Source: Zanthoxylum bungeanum
Lineage: Eukaryota; Streptophyta; Magnoliopsida; Sapindales; Rutaceae
Length of the DNA stretch: 64,000 bases
Direction of reading: 5' to 3'
NCBI GenBank assembly: GCA_019454045.1
Contig: SKCR01036773.1
Location: 90,743 to 154,742 of the forward strand
Positions 11,621 to 23,482 of the stretch are shown here, one piece after another; positions within the stretch are counted from its first letter, which is position 1, and each line of letters begins with the position of its first letter. The translations under genes were made by a program, and so were the position numbers. Below the pieces are notes generated by a model. It saw only the letters and a list, made by a program, of their open reading frames with translations, was not told where the DNA came from and did not search any database.

Positions 11621-12560
11621 TGTCTAATAGATTTTTACGAAACCTTATTCAAAATAGGTATTGCACTGTTTAATGCGTATCCACATAAGGAAATTGGTAG
11701 CTCATAGCGACTCATCTATTTAAGTATTGTCCATCACGGTCTAACCATAATGTTCTAATACTTATACCGGTATGTTTTCTTACTTCGTGTCCAAACTCTT
11801 TGAATTACTCAAAAGTTTATGACTTGTGTTTCAAAGATACACATGACCGTAACGCGATGCAACATCCGTAAAGGTTACGAAGCATTCATATCCACCTCTA
11901 GCCTAGCTAGATATGGGCCCACTTTCGTCACTATGAACGAGGGCAAACAAATCTGTGGCACTTGTACTTTTACCAAGTAAAAGGTTTTTTAGGCACTTTG
12001 CCTAATGAACTAGATTCGTAGACATAATTTGAATTAGAATCAAATCTGTCCTAGTATCCACTCTTCGAAAGTATGGATATACGAGTCTTGTTAATGTGTC
12101 CCAGACAATAATGCCACAAATAAATCTCATTAGAATTATTCAATTTGAGCTATTTGTTTTTCATGTTATATATTTGAGATTCATTTATAATCAAAATATA
12201 AAGACCATTATTTACATCTAATGTAGATATCTCGATATCATCTTTATAAACAAAACGCTTATTGTTCTAGAAAGGTATACCCACAACATGTTAAACTAGA
12301 TATAGAGATAATGTTCCAAGTCAAACTAGATACATTATAACAGTCTCCTAATTAAGTACATGCCCAAAAGGGCAATTCCAAATCTTAGGTTCCTACGGCC
12401 AAAATAGTGACTCTCGTACTATTTTTGACTTGTAGGTCTATCTCATCTGAAGCCAGTTTCCTGCTTATCAGCAGATCCCGTAAATCAGTACATATATTCA
12501 TATACCACATCTAGTATCAAAAATCTAATTTTAAAACCAATAGTGAACATATTTATAACA
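11621..12560 (-). pseudogene. Copia pol relic: integrase core and pre-integrase domain
   Basis: Fragments on the minus strand match the copia order: an HINKTR-like pre-integrase stretch near 12080-12110, ALVHSDESGP-like and ARGGYECFVTFTD pieces (about 11850-11950), and LPISLCGYALN (about 11660-11700). Stops and frameshifts are frequent. The homologous region of element B lies at about 58100-58760. Confidence 0.62.
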
Positions 12561-13790
12561 AATATTCTTGAAGCCGAAACCTTATCTCGCCTTCACTTGC
12601 TTCATGTCTACCTTATCCATACGGTAGTCACACTTTCACTGACCCGATTTGCCACAGTTTAGGCAGACAACCTGGGATATGTCCTTTTAAGTAGCTCTGG
12701 CTGTGTATAACAGATTGAGCACTAAAGTTATCATCACAATGAGTCTTCTTAAGCTCATGCTCTACTATTCGCTCAACTCCGGGCTCATACTTGAGAGGTT
12801 TCTCTATCAAATAGAATAACTTCTCAGCTCTCAGGACTATCCTGAATTTCTATTCCCAATCTGAAAATTAAAGTCGTTAAAAACATTTTCCCCAGGATTA
12901 AGTCCTTTGATGCTAATCGTTCATTCATCTTGATTGCTATAGTCCAACTATCCAATCAACGATTTCGGGAACAATTAAATATTATGATTACTATAGTCTA
13001 ACTATATAATCAACTACAATTGATTGGTTGCATTCAAATGTATTGATTACTATAATCCAATTATATAACAAACTACAATTGAAGTAGTTTGAATACAGTC
13101 CAACTGTTAAATTAAAACAACAATTGAATATTAGTCCAACTAACATATTTATAAATAATTAATGAAAAATGAAATGAGCGAGTATTGGCAAGTATCTAAA
13201 CGAAATTGCAAATTTAATACTTGCCTCCCACTATTTTTCGACGAGCCTCTAACCCTCTGTGGAGTACTCGAGAAACCTAATTTCCTAGTGGGCTAGGATC
13301 CCGTTAAATGACACACAACCTTAACTTTGGCCAACAAGTTGTATGAAAATTAACTAGGTAGATCTCTAAGATCAATTGGATCTCATACAATTCCTAGATC
13401 CAGTAGGTGGACCTCCAAGTTCGGAACATATATCCAATATATGCCAATATATCCAATATATTACCTAACATTTTCCTATGAATCAATAAGCCTTGGCTTT
13501 GGCTCAACAAGCTTAATGAAACCAGTTAAGCGTGACCCATTGACAGTGGGAAAGCTTTATAATCGAGGTCGATGAACAAGAAGTAACCTTGACTTTGGCC
13601 AACAAATCATAACTTGCCAAAGACGTACGATATGGAACAAAGCTTTCGTGATTCAAACACATCCGCGATGGATAAAGGTCTTGACTTTGGCCAACAAGCA
13701 ATGCCAATATTGGATCTTGAGAGAGAATCACTCAATGGAAGGAAAAAATGGTTAATATAAAATGAGGGTTTTTGTCGCGAATTGGAAACC
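12561..13790 (-). pseudogene. Copia gag/nucleocapsid relic and 5' region with repeated boxes
   Basis: Around 12640-12670 the minus strand reads NCGKSGQ, a decayed CCHC zinc knuckle. Further upstream in the element, four copies of the box TTGTTGGCCAAAGTCAAG (minus strand) lie at 13319-13338, 13491-13511, 13587-13606 and 13679-13698. The boxes fall in different reading frames, so they look non-coding. No intact gag frame survives. Confidence 0.55.
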
Positions 13791-15201
13791 AATTTATTAT
13801 CTTTAATTAGGACTCATCATATACCCTTAAGCATGCATTCTAAAAGCATAATAAGGCGAGAATAAAATAATAATGATATGCGGATGGATATATGTAACAT
13901 TTTATTCCTAAAACAAAACTCTAGATTTCCTCTCTCCCGCTAGCACTATTCTTACTTCTACCCAATTACATAATACTTTTAAAGAAACCTCTTTTACATT
14001 GAGGGGAATTGGTGAGAAGAGAAATACAATGAGATAAGGAGATAATAGGCTGGACACGCAGGTCCAATTTAATAAATTCTAAATTTATTACAATACTTTC
14101 CAAAATTACCCTCACCCATCTAATATCCATCTGATATACATTATTTATACATACATCCAGTATTCACACTAGCATGTTATTCAATCAATCTAACCAATTA
14201 ATTAAATCTTTGATTAATGACCATCCACTATTCATACAATGATTTGATTTGCGCGAGTCAAACTCGTTTATGAATAAATACTCAAACGAAGTATTCTAGA
14301 ATTATATCGAACTGCAATTTTAAATCCAATTTAAATTGCATCCAATACTAATTCATATTTAATTCCAAATTAAATAATTACACTTTTAATAGTGTCTTTT
14401 AGACTTGGATTCCAAATCCAATCTTATAGGTCTCAAAGGCCCAATTAGTATCAATACTATTCAATTAAAGTCCAATGGACTTTTAATAATTCTTTAGGCT
14501 TGGGCTTTTGGCCAAATGGATCTAACCCATAATGCCTAGGCCCAATAGGAATCACCCTATGCCATAGAATCAATTTTGGCCCCTCAGGCCCAATTAAATT
14601 ACTAAAGGCCCAATAGTTATATTTTGGACTGTATGGAAATGGTTTAGGCCCAAATATAATCCAAGAGTAAAATTTGGCCAACCAACCCATTATCCAATAC
14701 AACAAATTAAATTAATATATCATTCCAAATTAAATATTAATTCAATTAAAGTGCAATTAACACAATTAATTAATTAATCTAGTATTTCCAAAAATACCAA
14801 TTAATCTAATTAATCATGTTTAACATCTAATTTATGTCCAACACAAATTAATCAAAATCAATCTTTCCAACATGCTTCACACTCACGGCAATACATGAAA
14901 TTAACATCCAATTTTAATTTTAATCTAATTAAATCAACAATTAACATTCAATTTCATGTGAATCAACATATCCAATTATCTAATTCAAAAATTGACAATG
15001 AGCTTCCTAGGGTAATTTTCGGCCAAGGGATAGGAATTAGGGAAAATTAATCTAATCAATTTTACACAATTCCAACAATGCACAAATCCAAATGAACGTC
15101 ATATAACATATCCCAATAATAAATTTAGGCAAAATCAAGCTCCAAGACAAATCCTAAATTAAAGTCCATAAACCCTAGAAATTAAATCAAGCTTAGATCT
15201 T
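13791..15201 (-). mobile_element. Copia element A 5' leader
   Basis: AT-rich, non-coding stretch between gag relics and the primer site, nearly identical in order to 1-1291. It contains several scattered GGCCCAATTA-like words also found in element B (61360-61680). No gene seen. Confidence 0.65.
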
Positions 15202-15213
15202 GCTCTGATACCA
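15202..15213 (-). other. Primer-binding site, tRNA-iMet type, copia element A
   Basis: The minus strand reads TGGTATCAGAGC, the standard plant Ty1/copia primer site, one base from the LTR end at 15215. It fixes the element orientation as minus. Confidence 0.88.
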
Positions 15214-15214
15214 T

Positions 15215-17387
15215 TGTAAGTGTCCTAGACATGCCACGGGATCTCTAAGCGTGATTCGTGTGTGAATAAAATCAAAAACAAGTTGCGGAGGACTTACATT
15301 GATCGGTTGAGTTCAAAATTTTTATGGATGTTGAAGCTTCCAAACACATAGGTGAGTATCCCTATCACCTTCATTTGACTCCCATATGTGCTAGCAAGAA
15401 CAAAAATGACCGATTTTGCTCTCCAAGAGAAGCAACAAATCAGCCTGGAGAGAGGTTGGAATTGGCCCTTGGAGATCAGAGGACAATCGGCCTAAATCAC
15501 CAAAGGCCTTTCGGCCATGCTTCAAAAGCATAAGACCATTTCGGCCAAATCAGAGATAAGCTAATTACTTCAATTAAGAGGATTCAATGGCCACGTGGCC
15601 ATAATGAAAATGAGAGATTAATGGCCTCTGTATTTGTGTCTTCGGCCAATTGATTTTGATTTCTTTGTGGCCATTCGGCCTAAAATGCCAGGGAGAAAAG
15701 AGAGGTAATGGCCATTCGACCCTAAATTGAAAAAGAGAATAATTGATAATGAATAAATCATTAATTGAATATATCTTTTTCAAAGGCAAAGAGTGTTTTA
15801 AAAGATTCCACCAAAATCCATCACCCATATCTATCACCAAAGATGACTAATTATGTAAGTGAAGTGGGCCCCACTTTAAATTCAAAATTCAAGTGGGCTT
15901 GCTCAACACACTTTGGGCTCGGGTTTATTTAATCCGATTAAACGAATTTTCCGTTGCGACTTAATTAAATCCGATTTAATTAAATAATTATACCTTGCAA
16001 AATTATTACGAAAGTCACTCACGAATTAATTCCAAATTAATTGGTTTGTTAGAATTAAAATCCAATTTAATTCCTCGTTGAAATCAATTTCATTTAATAT
16101 ATCTAATATATTATTTAGCCCAATTAAATAAATTAATAGTAAAATCTAATTTAACTATTAAATTTATTTTACCGATTAATTCTAAATTAATCGTGTTCTC
16201 CCCTCTCGATGAATTTAATCCCAGATAAATTCTCGACGCAATTAATCCCAGATTAATTCTTTCTCTGATAATTAATCCTAGATTAATTCTTGCCGTAATT
16301 AATCCTTGATTAATTGTCTCTCGTTTAATTAATCCCGGACTAATACTGTTCGAGTCAAACATCATCGGTGAATCTTTGGGATGCGACCCAAGAGATCTTT
16401 GGATATGTTGGCAGTAAATACGGTTATCGGACTATCCGAATACGTGCGTACCCGGTACCATATACTTACCGATTTATAAGACATGGTTGGCTTCTAGCAA
16501 AGCACCGTGCCTACCCAATTCTCCAGAAATATTCTGCTAAGGAATACATGATCTTTGTCAGGCGTAGTATACGTAGTATTGCGTATTACGATCCAGTATC
16601 AGATGCCACATGTAAGGCATGGGGCTGGAGTTGAGTTTGTCCCGTACGAAGCATATATCGGATCACTAGCAACTAGTCTCTTTATGATCGGAAAGTCATG
16701 ACCTAGTCATACTTCCTGGTGGCTATAGCACTTAGAGTACCAATTATGTATCCATGAATGATCATCATCTCCATATGACTGAAATGATACTTCCATCTTG
16801 ACATCACATCCAATACACTACGATTCTCAGTATACCCAGAAGAGGCGTACACAGAACTTGTTAAAGCCCTAGACGACCAAAACAAAAGTATATTGATTGT
16901 CGCAAGTATCATCAATGCAAGTCTCAGGTTAAGACCAAATACACGTACCCTGATTCGGATTCCCATAGACACATAGTCATACTACCAATGGGATTCCAAT
17001 AGGTCTATCCAGAGCGAAGCTGTTTTCGTACCATCGGTAAACAGAACCTCCTATTACACTTGCATGAGTATCCAATACCCAAATATATGAGAACTATGTT
17101 GTTACGCTTCCATAACACGCACAAGTGTAATACTAGCCTATTCCGCATTATCGATGTCCAGTCTTGATAATACTACGACTATGGATATTTAATGATTAAA
17201 TTAGTGGATTAATACTGTCTCATATCTCATTAATCCGGAACTAATCATAAGGACTTTTATCATTTATATATCCAGGTAATCCAATTGCAAATGATAAAAG
17301 AGCAATTTCATTTGTCACATAGTTAATTTGTACAACAACACCATGTTATGTACAAATAGTGATGCTATGGGTCATAATTATCCAACA
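15215..17387 (-). repeat. Right (5') LTR of copia element A
   Basis: It runs TGTAAGTGTCC to ATTATCCAACA on the plus strand, 2.17 kb. It aligns with the two parts of the left LTR (1292-2702 and 4685-5480) and with the LTRs of element B at lower identity. It carries the TTAATCCCAGATTAA-type iterated motif (16205-16350) and the GTTGGCAGTAAATACGG block (near 16405-16421). Confidence 0.85.
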
Positions 17388-17620
17388 CCTGCATTGTCAA
17401 GATTCCCCATGCTTCCTCTTTCATCTTTATAATGAGGCATTGAACTATTTTGTTAATAAGGTTTAAAATCGAATAAAATTCCTTATGTGCTATTCTTCAT
17501 GTCTTACTAAACCAATTTTTTTATTCTCTTAAAATTATAAAGAAGGCCATCAATATTCCTTGAAAGTTCATCTCAATCTTAACTATAAGTATGCTATACA
17601 CTCGCCTCTATTGAGGATCT
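17388..17620. other. Unassigned spacer between copia A and solo LTR
   Basis: AT-rich sequence without a gene. Its right end (CACTCGCCTCTATTGAGGAT) is repeated imperfectly just after the solo LTR at about 19858-19880. Confidence 0.5.
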
Positions 17621-19852
17621 TGTGCATCAGAATGTAGTACATTATTCATAAATACAAGCAATTTCATTTTCCATAATATTACCTTAATTAATGGTAGAAA
17701 CTTCTGTCTTTTATACACGTATTCGATCTAATTATGATTGGATATCAATTACGATTAGATTGACACTAAATCTGGTTTAGTTATACGTGTATATTAGACA
17801 AAGACCCTAGGATTTATAATATAGTGTGCAAGACATGTAGGTGTTTATTTAATAAACACTGAATGACTCACTGAAGATTTCCTAATATATGGTACACCAA
17901 CGTCAATATGAATTTTCTCGAGTTGAGCGAGCATAGTGGTCCTTCGACTTCAGATACCACGGTGGGATATATGAGTTATCCTCCACACTTTGATGGGAGT
18001 CACGTCACCGATCTATTCATGATCAGACCTCCGCATGTTCATTAGGTGTGGACTGATACTCATGATATCTAGTGCGTATCAAGAGAGGATCAATCAGTCT
18101 TGTGTATAGGTCATAGGCATCCTACATATGTTTACGATCTAGTAAATCTATGTTCGTGGTATAACTTCGGGAATCAGTTCCGAGTGTTATTTAGAGATCA
18201 TAAATTGAAAGTTGACTATATTATACCGAAGGGATTTGACGTTCTTATCTATGTCTCAGGTATAATATGGATAGCCTGTGACAGAGGGATTAAATGTATG
18301 CAATGACCTCGACTTGCATAGTTTAACGAGATTATATGTGGTCGTCATAATTCATAAGTAGGTGAATTATGGACACGAAATTGGATTTCGTGACGGATAA
18401 ACTTAAACTTATAGAGTCTCATAATATGAAGTGTACTCGTTAAGCACCTGGGCAACGCGTTATGAATAATATAGATTATTCATAATACTTTATCGGATTA
18501 AATGAGTTAATTCGAATCGTTTAATTGGTTAAACGATAACACATGCATAATGGTATCTTTGGTCAATCGTAATTAATATGTATTTGTATTTGATTCAAAA
18601 TTTGATTTGATACATATTAATTATTTGTCAAATGAGATTTTTGACACATGTCATTTAATGTAAATAAAAATACATATATAATAATATTATTATTAATTAA
18701 TTAATTAATTAGATATTTAAATGTTAAATATTTAAATGATTAAATAATATCTATATTTCATAAATGTTATGAAATATGGCTAATTATTATTAGTACAAAT
18801 GGCATAACTTTATTAAGCTTAAGTGTGCAAATTTTATTTGTCAAACTAAATCTGATTTAATCCTTATTTTAATTTAATGAAATTGTAAATTACAACTTGA
18901 CCATTTTACCCTTATTAAGTTGGTCACACTTCTTTTAATTTAAAAAAATTATTTTCTTCATCTATCATCACTATGGCCGAAAGCTTCAAGAGGTAAAACG
19001 GGAAGGAAAGAAATAGAAGAAAATCAAGAAAAAAAGCTAAGGAAACAAGAGAATTAAAGGTAATTCTTTATATCCCCACGCTTAGAAATTATTTTTCTTG
19101 TTTCTTGATGATCTTATGAGATATTGGAAGTGGTGATGCATGTGTGAAGTATTTTGGATGTAATTATTGTCCAATTTATTCATTTGATGACATGTTGCAA
19201 TTATAGAGTGTTATGACCACTCTTGTAATGTCTATAATTGTTCTTGGGTGGTTCATGTGTGGTGACTTTGATTGGTGTTTTGATTAATTGGATTAATCTT
19301 GAAAATTTGGATTTAAAACATGAAAATTGACAATTTTGTGTTCTGGATCAGATCTGAAAAAATCAGTATTTATGTTGATGAATTTGATGTCATATAAGTG
19401 TATTGGATGTGTTTTGGGTGTTGCAACAATTTCCGAAAATTATTTCAAAGTTGAAATAAGCGAAAACAATGAAAAACGGCATTATCGTGTGACTTTTGAG
19501 CCAACCAGGTGATCACTGCCCAAACAGTGAATTTTTCACTGTTCGAGTAGCCCGTGAACTGTCCTAACACTATTGGGGCTGACCTGGGCAGTCCCCATAA
19601 GTGTTGGGTGGTCGGTTCGGTCAAAAACGTGTTTTGCGTCATTTTGCGAAAAAATATTTTTCGTAAAAGTTTCGCGGCGTTTCTTAAATATTTATGTCGC
19701 TATTTGATATCGAATAAATGTGTTTAGGTGAAATATGAATAAATTATTCATATTAGATATTGAATAATTTATTCAGTAATTTGAAAAAAATTTAAAATTA
19801 CGATTTCACCTGATCCGCGTTTATGCCGCGCCCTTCGCCCAAAACCCCAACA
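17621..19852 (+). mobile_element. Solo copia-type LTR
   Basis: The right end is ACCCCAACA. GATCT occurs at 17616-17620 and 19853-19857 as a likely 5-bp target duplication. The body is homologous to the reverse complement of 27100-29558 and to 45752 onward: shared words include GACCTCGACTT and ATAATATGAAGTGTAC. Its 3' part resembles the LTR at 41409-42449, which is followed by a tRNA-Met primer site, so this is read as a plus-strand copia LTR. The left terminus is degenerate (TGTGCATCAG in place of TGTTGGGG), so that boundary is less sure. Confidence 0.72.
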
Positions 19853-19857
19853 GATCT

Positions 19858-20715
19858 ACACTCGCCTCTCTTGAGGATCTTGAATATCAAAACATAGTAA
19901 ATTATTTATTTGCTATATCTAGGTGGTCTCCTCTGTAAAGTATTGTTCACCCATTGATAAGGCCAAAGAGTGCCATTTATTTAGGGTGATAAGGAAACAC
20001 AGAGCAACCAGATCTACTGTTACATTTTTTATATTATTAATATATTTATGTTATCTATTCAATTATAATGTCTTTTTATGTGTATCAACTTTATCCATCA
20101 AATTTATTCTAAAAATAATTTTCAAGGTCTAATTTTTATTTAAAATATTTTGATTACTTTTGAATTTTTTTAAAGTTATTTAAATAATGTATACATTTTA
20201 TAAAAATATACATCTTTGGCATAGTGGTAAAAATATGTACTTTATTTAAGTTTGAAGTCTCTTAAGTTTAATATGTAACATTCACAGATATTTAATTTTC
20301 TTTATTTACACAAAATATGTAGACAGACTCGCAAATGGGGTTAACAAACATGTAGGAATTTGAAAACTCCTACCACATTTAAAGTGTGTTTTATTTAAAC
20401 CGAAGCCTGAAAAAATCCAATAAGAACATAAATTTAAATGTAAGAATTTAGAGTTCTTGAAAATATTAATAAATAAAATTTAAATTAGGAGATGAGTTTT
20501 TCCAAACGTTATTAACCCAGCTCGAAAGACAAATCATGACATGGTATGCAAACTACTAGTCGGGCCGGACCAATCTCCTACAAACTAACGCACTACATGA
20601 CTCGACTGTCTACTCAATAAGCTAAGATATCATTTTTGACGAGTGAGGCCGGCACAGTTTTTGGACATCTCTAGGAGATATATATACACACACCCAAAAA
20701 AAATTTACAACTAGG
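19858..20715. other. Intergenic AT-rich stretch
   Basis: No gene seen. The start (19858-19905) imperfectly repeats the sequence left of the solo LTR. A weak tRNA-like A-box (TGGCATAGTGG, near 20218) followed by a poor B-box is present but not convincing as a SINE. A 29-nt segment at 20630-20658 recurs with four mismatches at 33258-33286. Confidence 0.5.
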
Positions 20716-20720
20716 GGTGT

Positions 20721-22114
20721 TGATTACGCCCAAATATGACTCGCGGTTATCGCAGTACAGTTGGGGTGTCGATTCCACAGAGAGAATGTTACAGGAACTG
20801 ATTTACTTAAACAAAAACGTTTAGCAATAACTATTTAAAGGAAAGATTAAATACGATGTAAATTAACAATTACGAAAGCTTTAAAGATTTTATCAATGGA
20901 GAGAAATAGCAAAGCATCAGGGTTCCCTCTTGTACCTATTACCTATATTCCGTTATCGATTCATGTTATTACACAATTGAGGATTTCACGTCCCAAATCA
21001 ACAATTGGAAGATATTCAATTCTACACCAGTTTAAGTCTAGGTAATTGTTATTCAATCTTCTCTACGTTTACAACTCACAAGGTTATCGTTACAACCTAT
21101 CCAACGACGACAATATACCCTCGGGCAATACTGCAGCAGAGGATCAACTCGCAAAACAACCTTAATCTATCAAACCCAATTTTACCAACAACACATAGAA
21201 AAAGCGTGACCGAATCTATTGTAAACTAATAAAATAGAGTTCTCAAATAATCAATAGAATAAAGAGAAGAGAATAACAATAATATTAATCAATTAAATCC
21301 ATTCATGAATCAAATGACAAGAATACAAGAGTTTGGGTACAAGAGTTCGCCTTAGCTTTGCTTGGGAGATTAGTTTCGCATGCTAGATGAAGAACAGCAG
21401 AGATAGGCTGGGGAATCATCGGATAAATCATTGTTCTGATCCCGGGAATTTCACAGCTCTGATTTCCTATTTGTATTGTGCAACTAGCCTCTCCTTTGTT
21501 CTGGACGAACAGTTGTATTTATAGTAGTGTCAGGGTATCATTAGGATTTCAGAAAACCATAAAATCGAGACCTGGAACGCGTAGGAATTCTGCCCGCAGC
21601 GCGTACTCCTTAAGTGGGCGCTGCGGCGCCAAACTCTCGGAGTTTTGGCCCGGCTGGGCGCTGCGGCGCCAAACTCTCGGGAGTTTTGGCCCGGCTGTTG
21701 AGGGTGCCATGGCGCCTCATTTTCTCTGCATGTTGGTGGCGCCATGGCGCCACATTTTGCTTTGTTTCATTACTTGCGCATGGCGCCATGTATCTTCCTT
21801 TCTCATGGCGCCAAAAGTTGGTGATGATGGCGCCATGGCGCCATTCTCACTGGATTATGTATGTGTTTGGCGCCACGGCGCCAACGATCCTGGTCGTCCT
21901 GTGTCTTCCAGAGGTCCCTAAAATACTTGTAAATTTCCCGGATCCATGTATTAATATTCCTACAAATAAAAATCACTAAATTAGTGTAAATAATAAACAT
22001 TTTTAAATTATTATAACAATAGAAATTATGTATTAAAACATAAAATATATAACTAAATGTTTAACAATAAGCTTAGATAAATGATGTTCTAATGTACCTT
22101 TCATGCACTTATCA
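20721..22114 (-). repeat. 3' LTR of Athila-like element
   Basis: 1,394 bp, TGATTACGCC to CACTTATCA on the plus strand. It differs from the other LTR by scattered substitutions and small indels. A GC-rich patch (about 21600-21890) has repeated GGCGCC palindromes. Apparent 120-150-residue frames here are side effects of this GC patch. Confidence 0.93.
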
Positions 22115-22127
22115 CAACCCCCAACCA
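22115..22127 (-). other. Polypurine tract of Athila-like element
   Basis: The minus strand reads GGTTGGGGGTTG directly before the 3' LTR TGATAAGTGC, the expected plus-strand primer position. Confidence 0.8.
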
Positions 22128-23094
22128 GCTTATTGCTAGTCTCTAGCAATTCAAGCGTAAAATAAAATGAAAATAAATAAATAAACTATCTAAGCCACTT
22201 TCGTAGGGATCACGATTGCATTTAGCGTATGCAACAAGCCTTTAAACCCCTAGTGTCCCTAGTGGACGAGTTATAGTCTCGTGAGGGCTTACAGCGACGA
22301 TACCCACAAACGTCATTCAAAACATACATCATGAAAATAAAAATTAAAAATCAATAGTCCCTCATAGTTTCACATAAGTTTGTCCTCAGAGAATGCATAG
22401 TAATAAATAAAAGAACTTTCAAAGTACTCAACGCAACTCAAATCTAAATCTTGAATAAATCATCTAGGCTAGACTCACAGTGTGTGTGTGTTAAGGTCTG
22501 TTCACAGCTTTATTCCTAGGTAAGCCAACTCAATGATTTTTGTTTAAAAATCGGGTCGATGGGTCTAAACCAACCTAGATATCTCAATTAAGCTCTGTAG
22601 TTGCTTTTTATGTGTGCTCAATATGGTATGATTTGTTTCTTTTCTTTCTCGTCTCTTGTTGCTCTTTCTTTTGAATTTTTCTTTCAGCACACCTACCCTT
22701 TAAGGTAGCATTTCTCCTCATGGTGGTCCTAATACTCGCCCATGGGTAGCTTCCCGCTTATCGATTATAGGTGTTTCAATTTATTCTTCAGAGACTTTTT
22801 TCTTTTATTTGCAATCATACCTTACGTCATAACACAAGCAAATCAGGATAGATATCTAAGCAACGGTCATTCATCGACATATAATTTCTTCAACTAGTCA
22901 CTTTGTTAACTACTCAGGCTTTCACTGTTAAAAACCTATAATTAAGTGCTTACGAGTCTAACATAGATAAACTACTCAAGTCATCAGATAAAAGTACATT
23001 AAAGGACTTATCGTTTCTAAGATTTTATTCTAAGACAAACTAACATCATCGAACTATGTTTAACTATCAGGGACTAAAACAAAACAAAAATATA

Positions 23095-23134
<40 letters not shown>

Positions 23135-23136
23135 AT

Positions 23137-23167
<31 letters not shown>

Positions 23168-23480
23168 TTATTTTCTTTTTCATAAATAAAACAAAACAAT
23201 ACGGAAAGACAATACGAATAAGACATATCCATCCAGGTGAAACAAGAAATAATACCACACCCCCCAACCTAATACAACATTGTCCTCAATGTAACAACCA
23301 ATAAGGTAAATACAAGGAAGGAGTTCACCAGATTAGAGATGTGGTGAGCCGGGATGAAATATTGATTTATCCAGCAAAGAAATAAAAACAAAACAAACAA
23401 AGAAAAAGGACAAAAGATTAAAAATGCTAGGAAATAAGTAAAGACATAAATAAATAAAGTACAACAATAAGAAAGAGTAA
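22128..23480 (-). other. Athila-like 3' internal region with conserved non-coding module (copy 2)
   Basis: No open frame of note lies between integrase and the 3' LTR; an env-like gene, present in some Athila elements, was not recognised. About 22375-23090 is the reverse complement of the module at 6530-7270 and 52340-53060, with the 80-nt core at 22693-22772. Nearer integrase, the minus strand has ATTGAGGACAATG followed by a G-rich run (23250-23295), a motif common in this region of plant gypsy elements. A TA microsatellite occupies about 23099-23168. Confidence 0.7.
23099..23168. repeat. (TA)n microsatellite
   Basis: About 70 bp of nearly pure TA/AT dinucleotides with two short interruptions, inside the 3' internal region of the Athila-like element. 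Confidence 0.9.
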
Positions 23481-23482
23481 AC

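Larger units (their letters stand above)
1292..17387 (-). mobile_element. Ty1/copia LTR retrotransposon A, minus strand, degenerate, with two nested insertions
   Basis: The left LTR (1292-5480, interrupted) and right LTR (15215-17387) are homologous. The left LTR is followed by a polypurine tract complement (5481-5495) and RNase H relics. The right LTR is preceded by the complement of TGGTATCAGAGC, the tRNA-iMet primer site typical of Ty1/copia. Coding relics read on the minus strand in the order gag, integrase, RT, RNase H, the copia order. A Tat-like element (about 5780-10447) splits RT from RNase H, and a solo LTR (2703-4679) sits in the left LTR. Stops and frameshifts are everywhere, so it is not autonomous. 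Confidence 0.82.

Noticed and set aside
20210..20300. Possible tRNA-derived SINE (A-box TGGCATAGTGG)
   Set aside because: The B-box is poor, no terminal tail or target duplication is visible, and there is no second copy in the window.
21478..21979. Overlapping frames of 147 and 121 residues in the Athila-like LTR
   Set aside because: They come from the GC-rich palindrome array, which lowers stop density in several frames at once. The matching frames in the other LTR are shorter and shifted.
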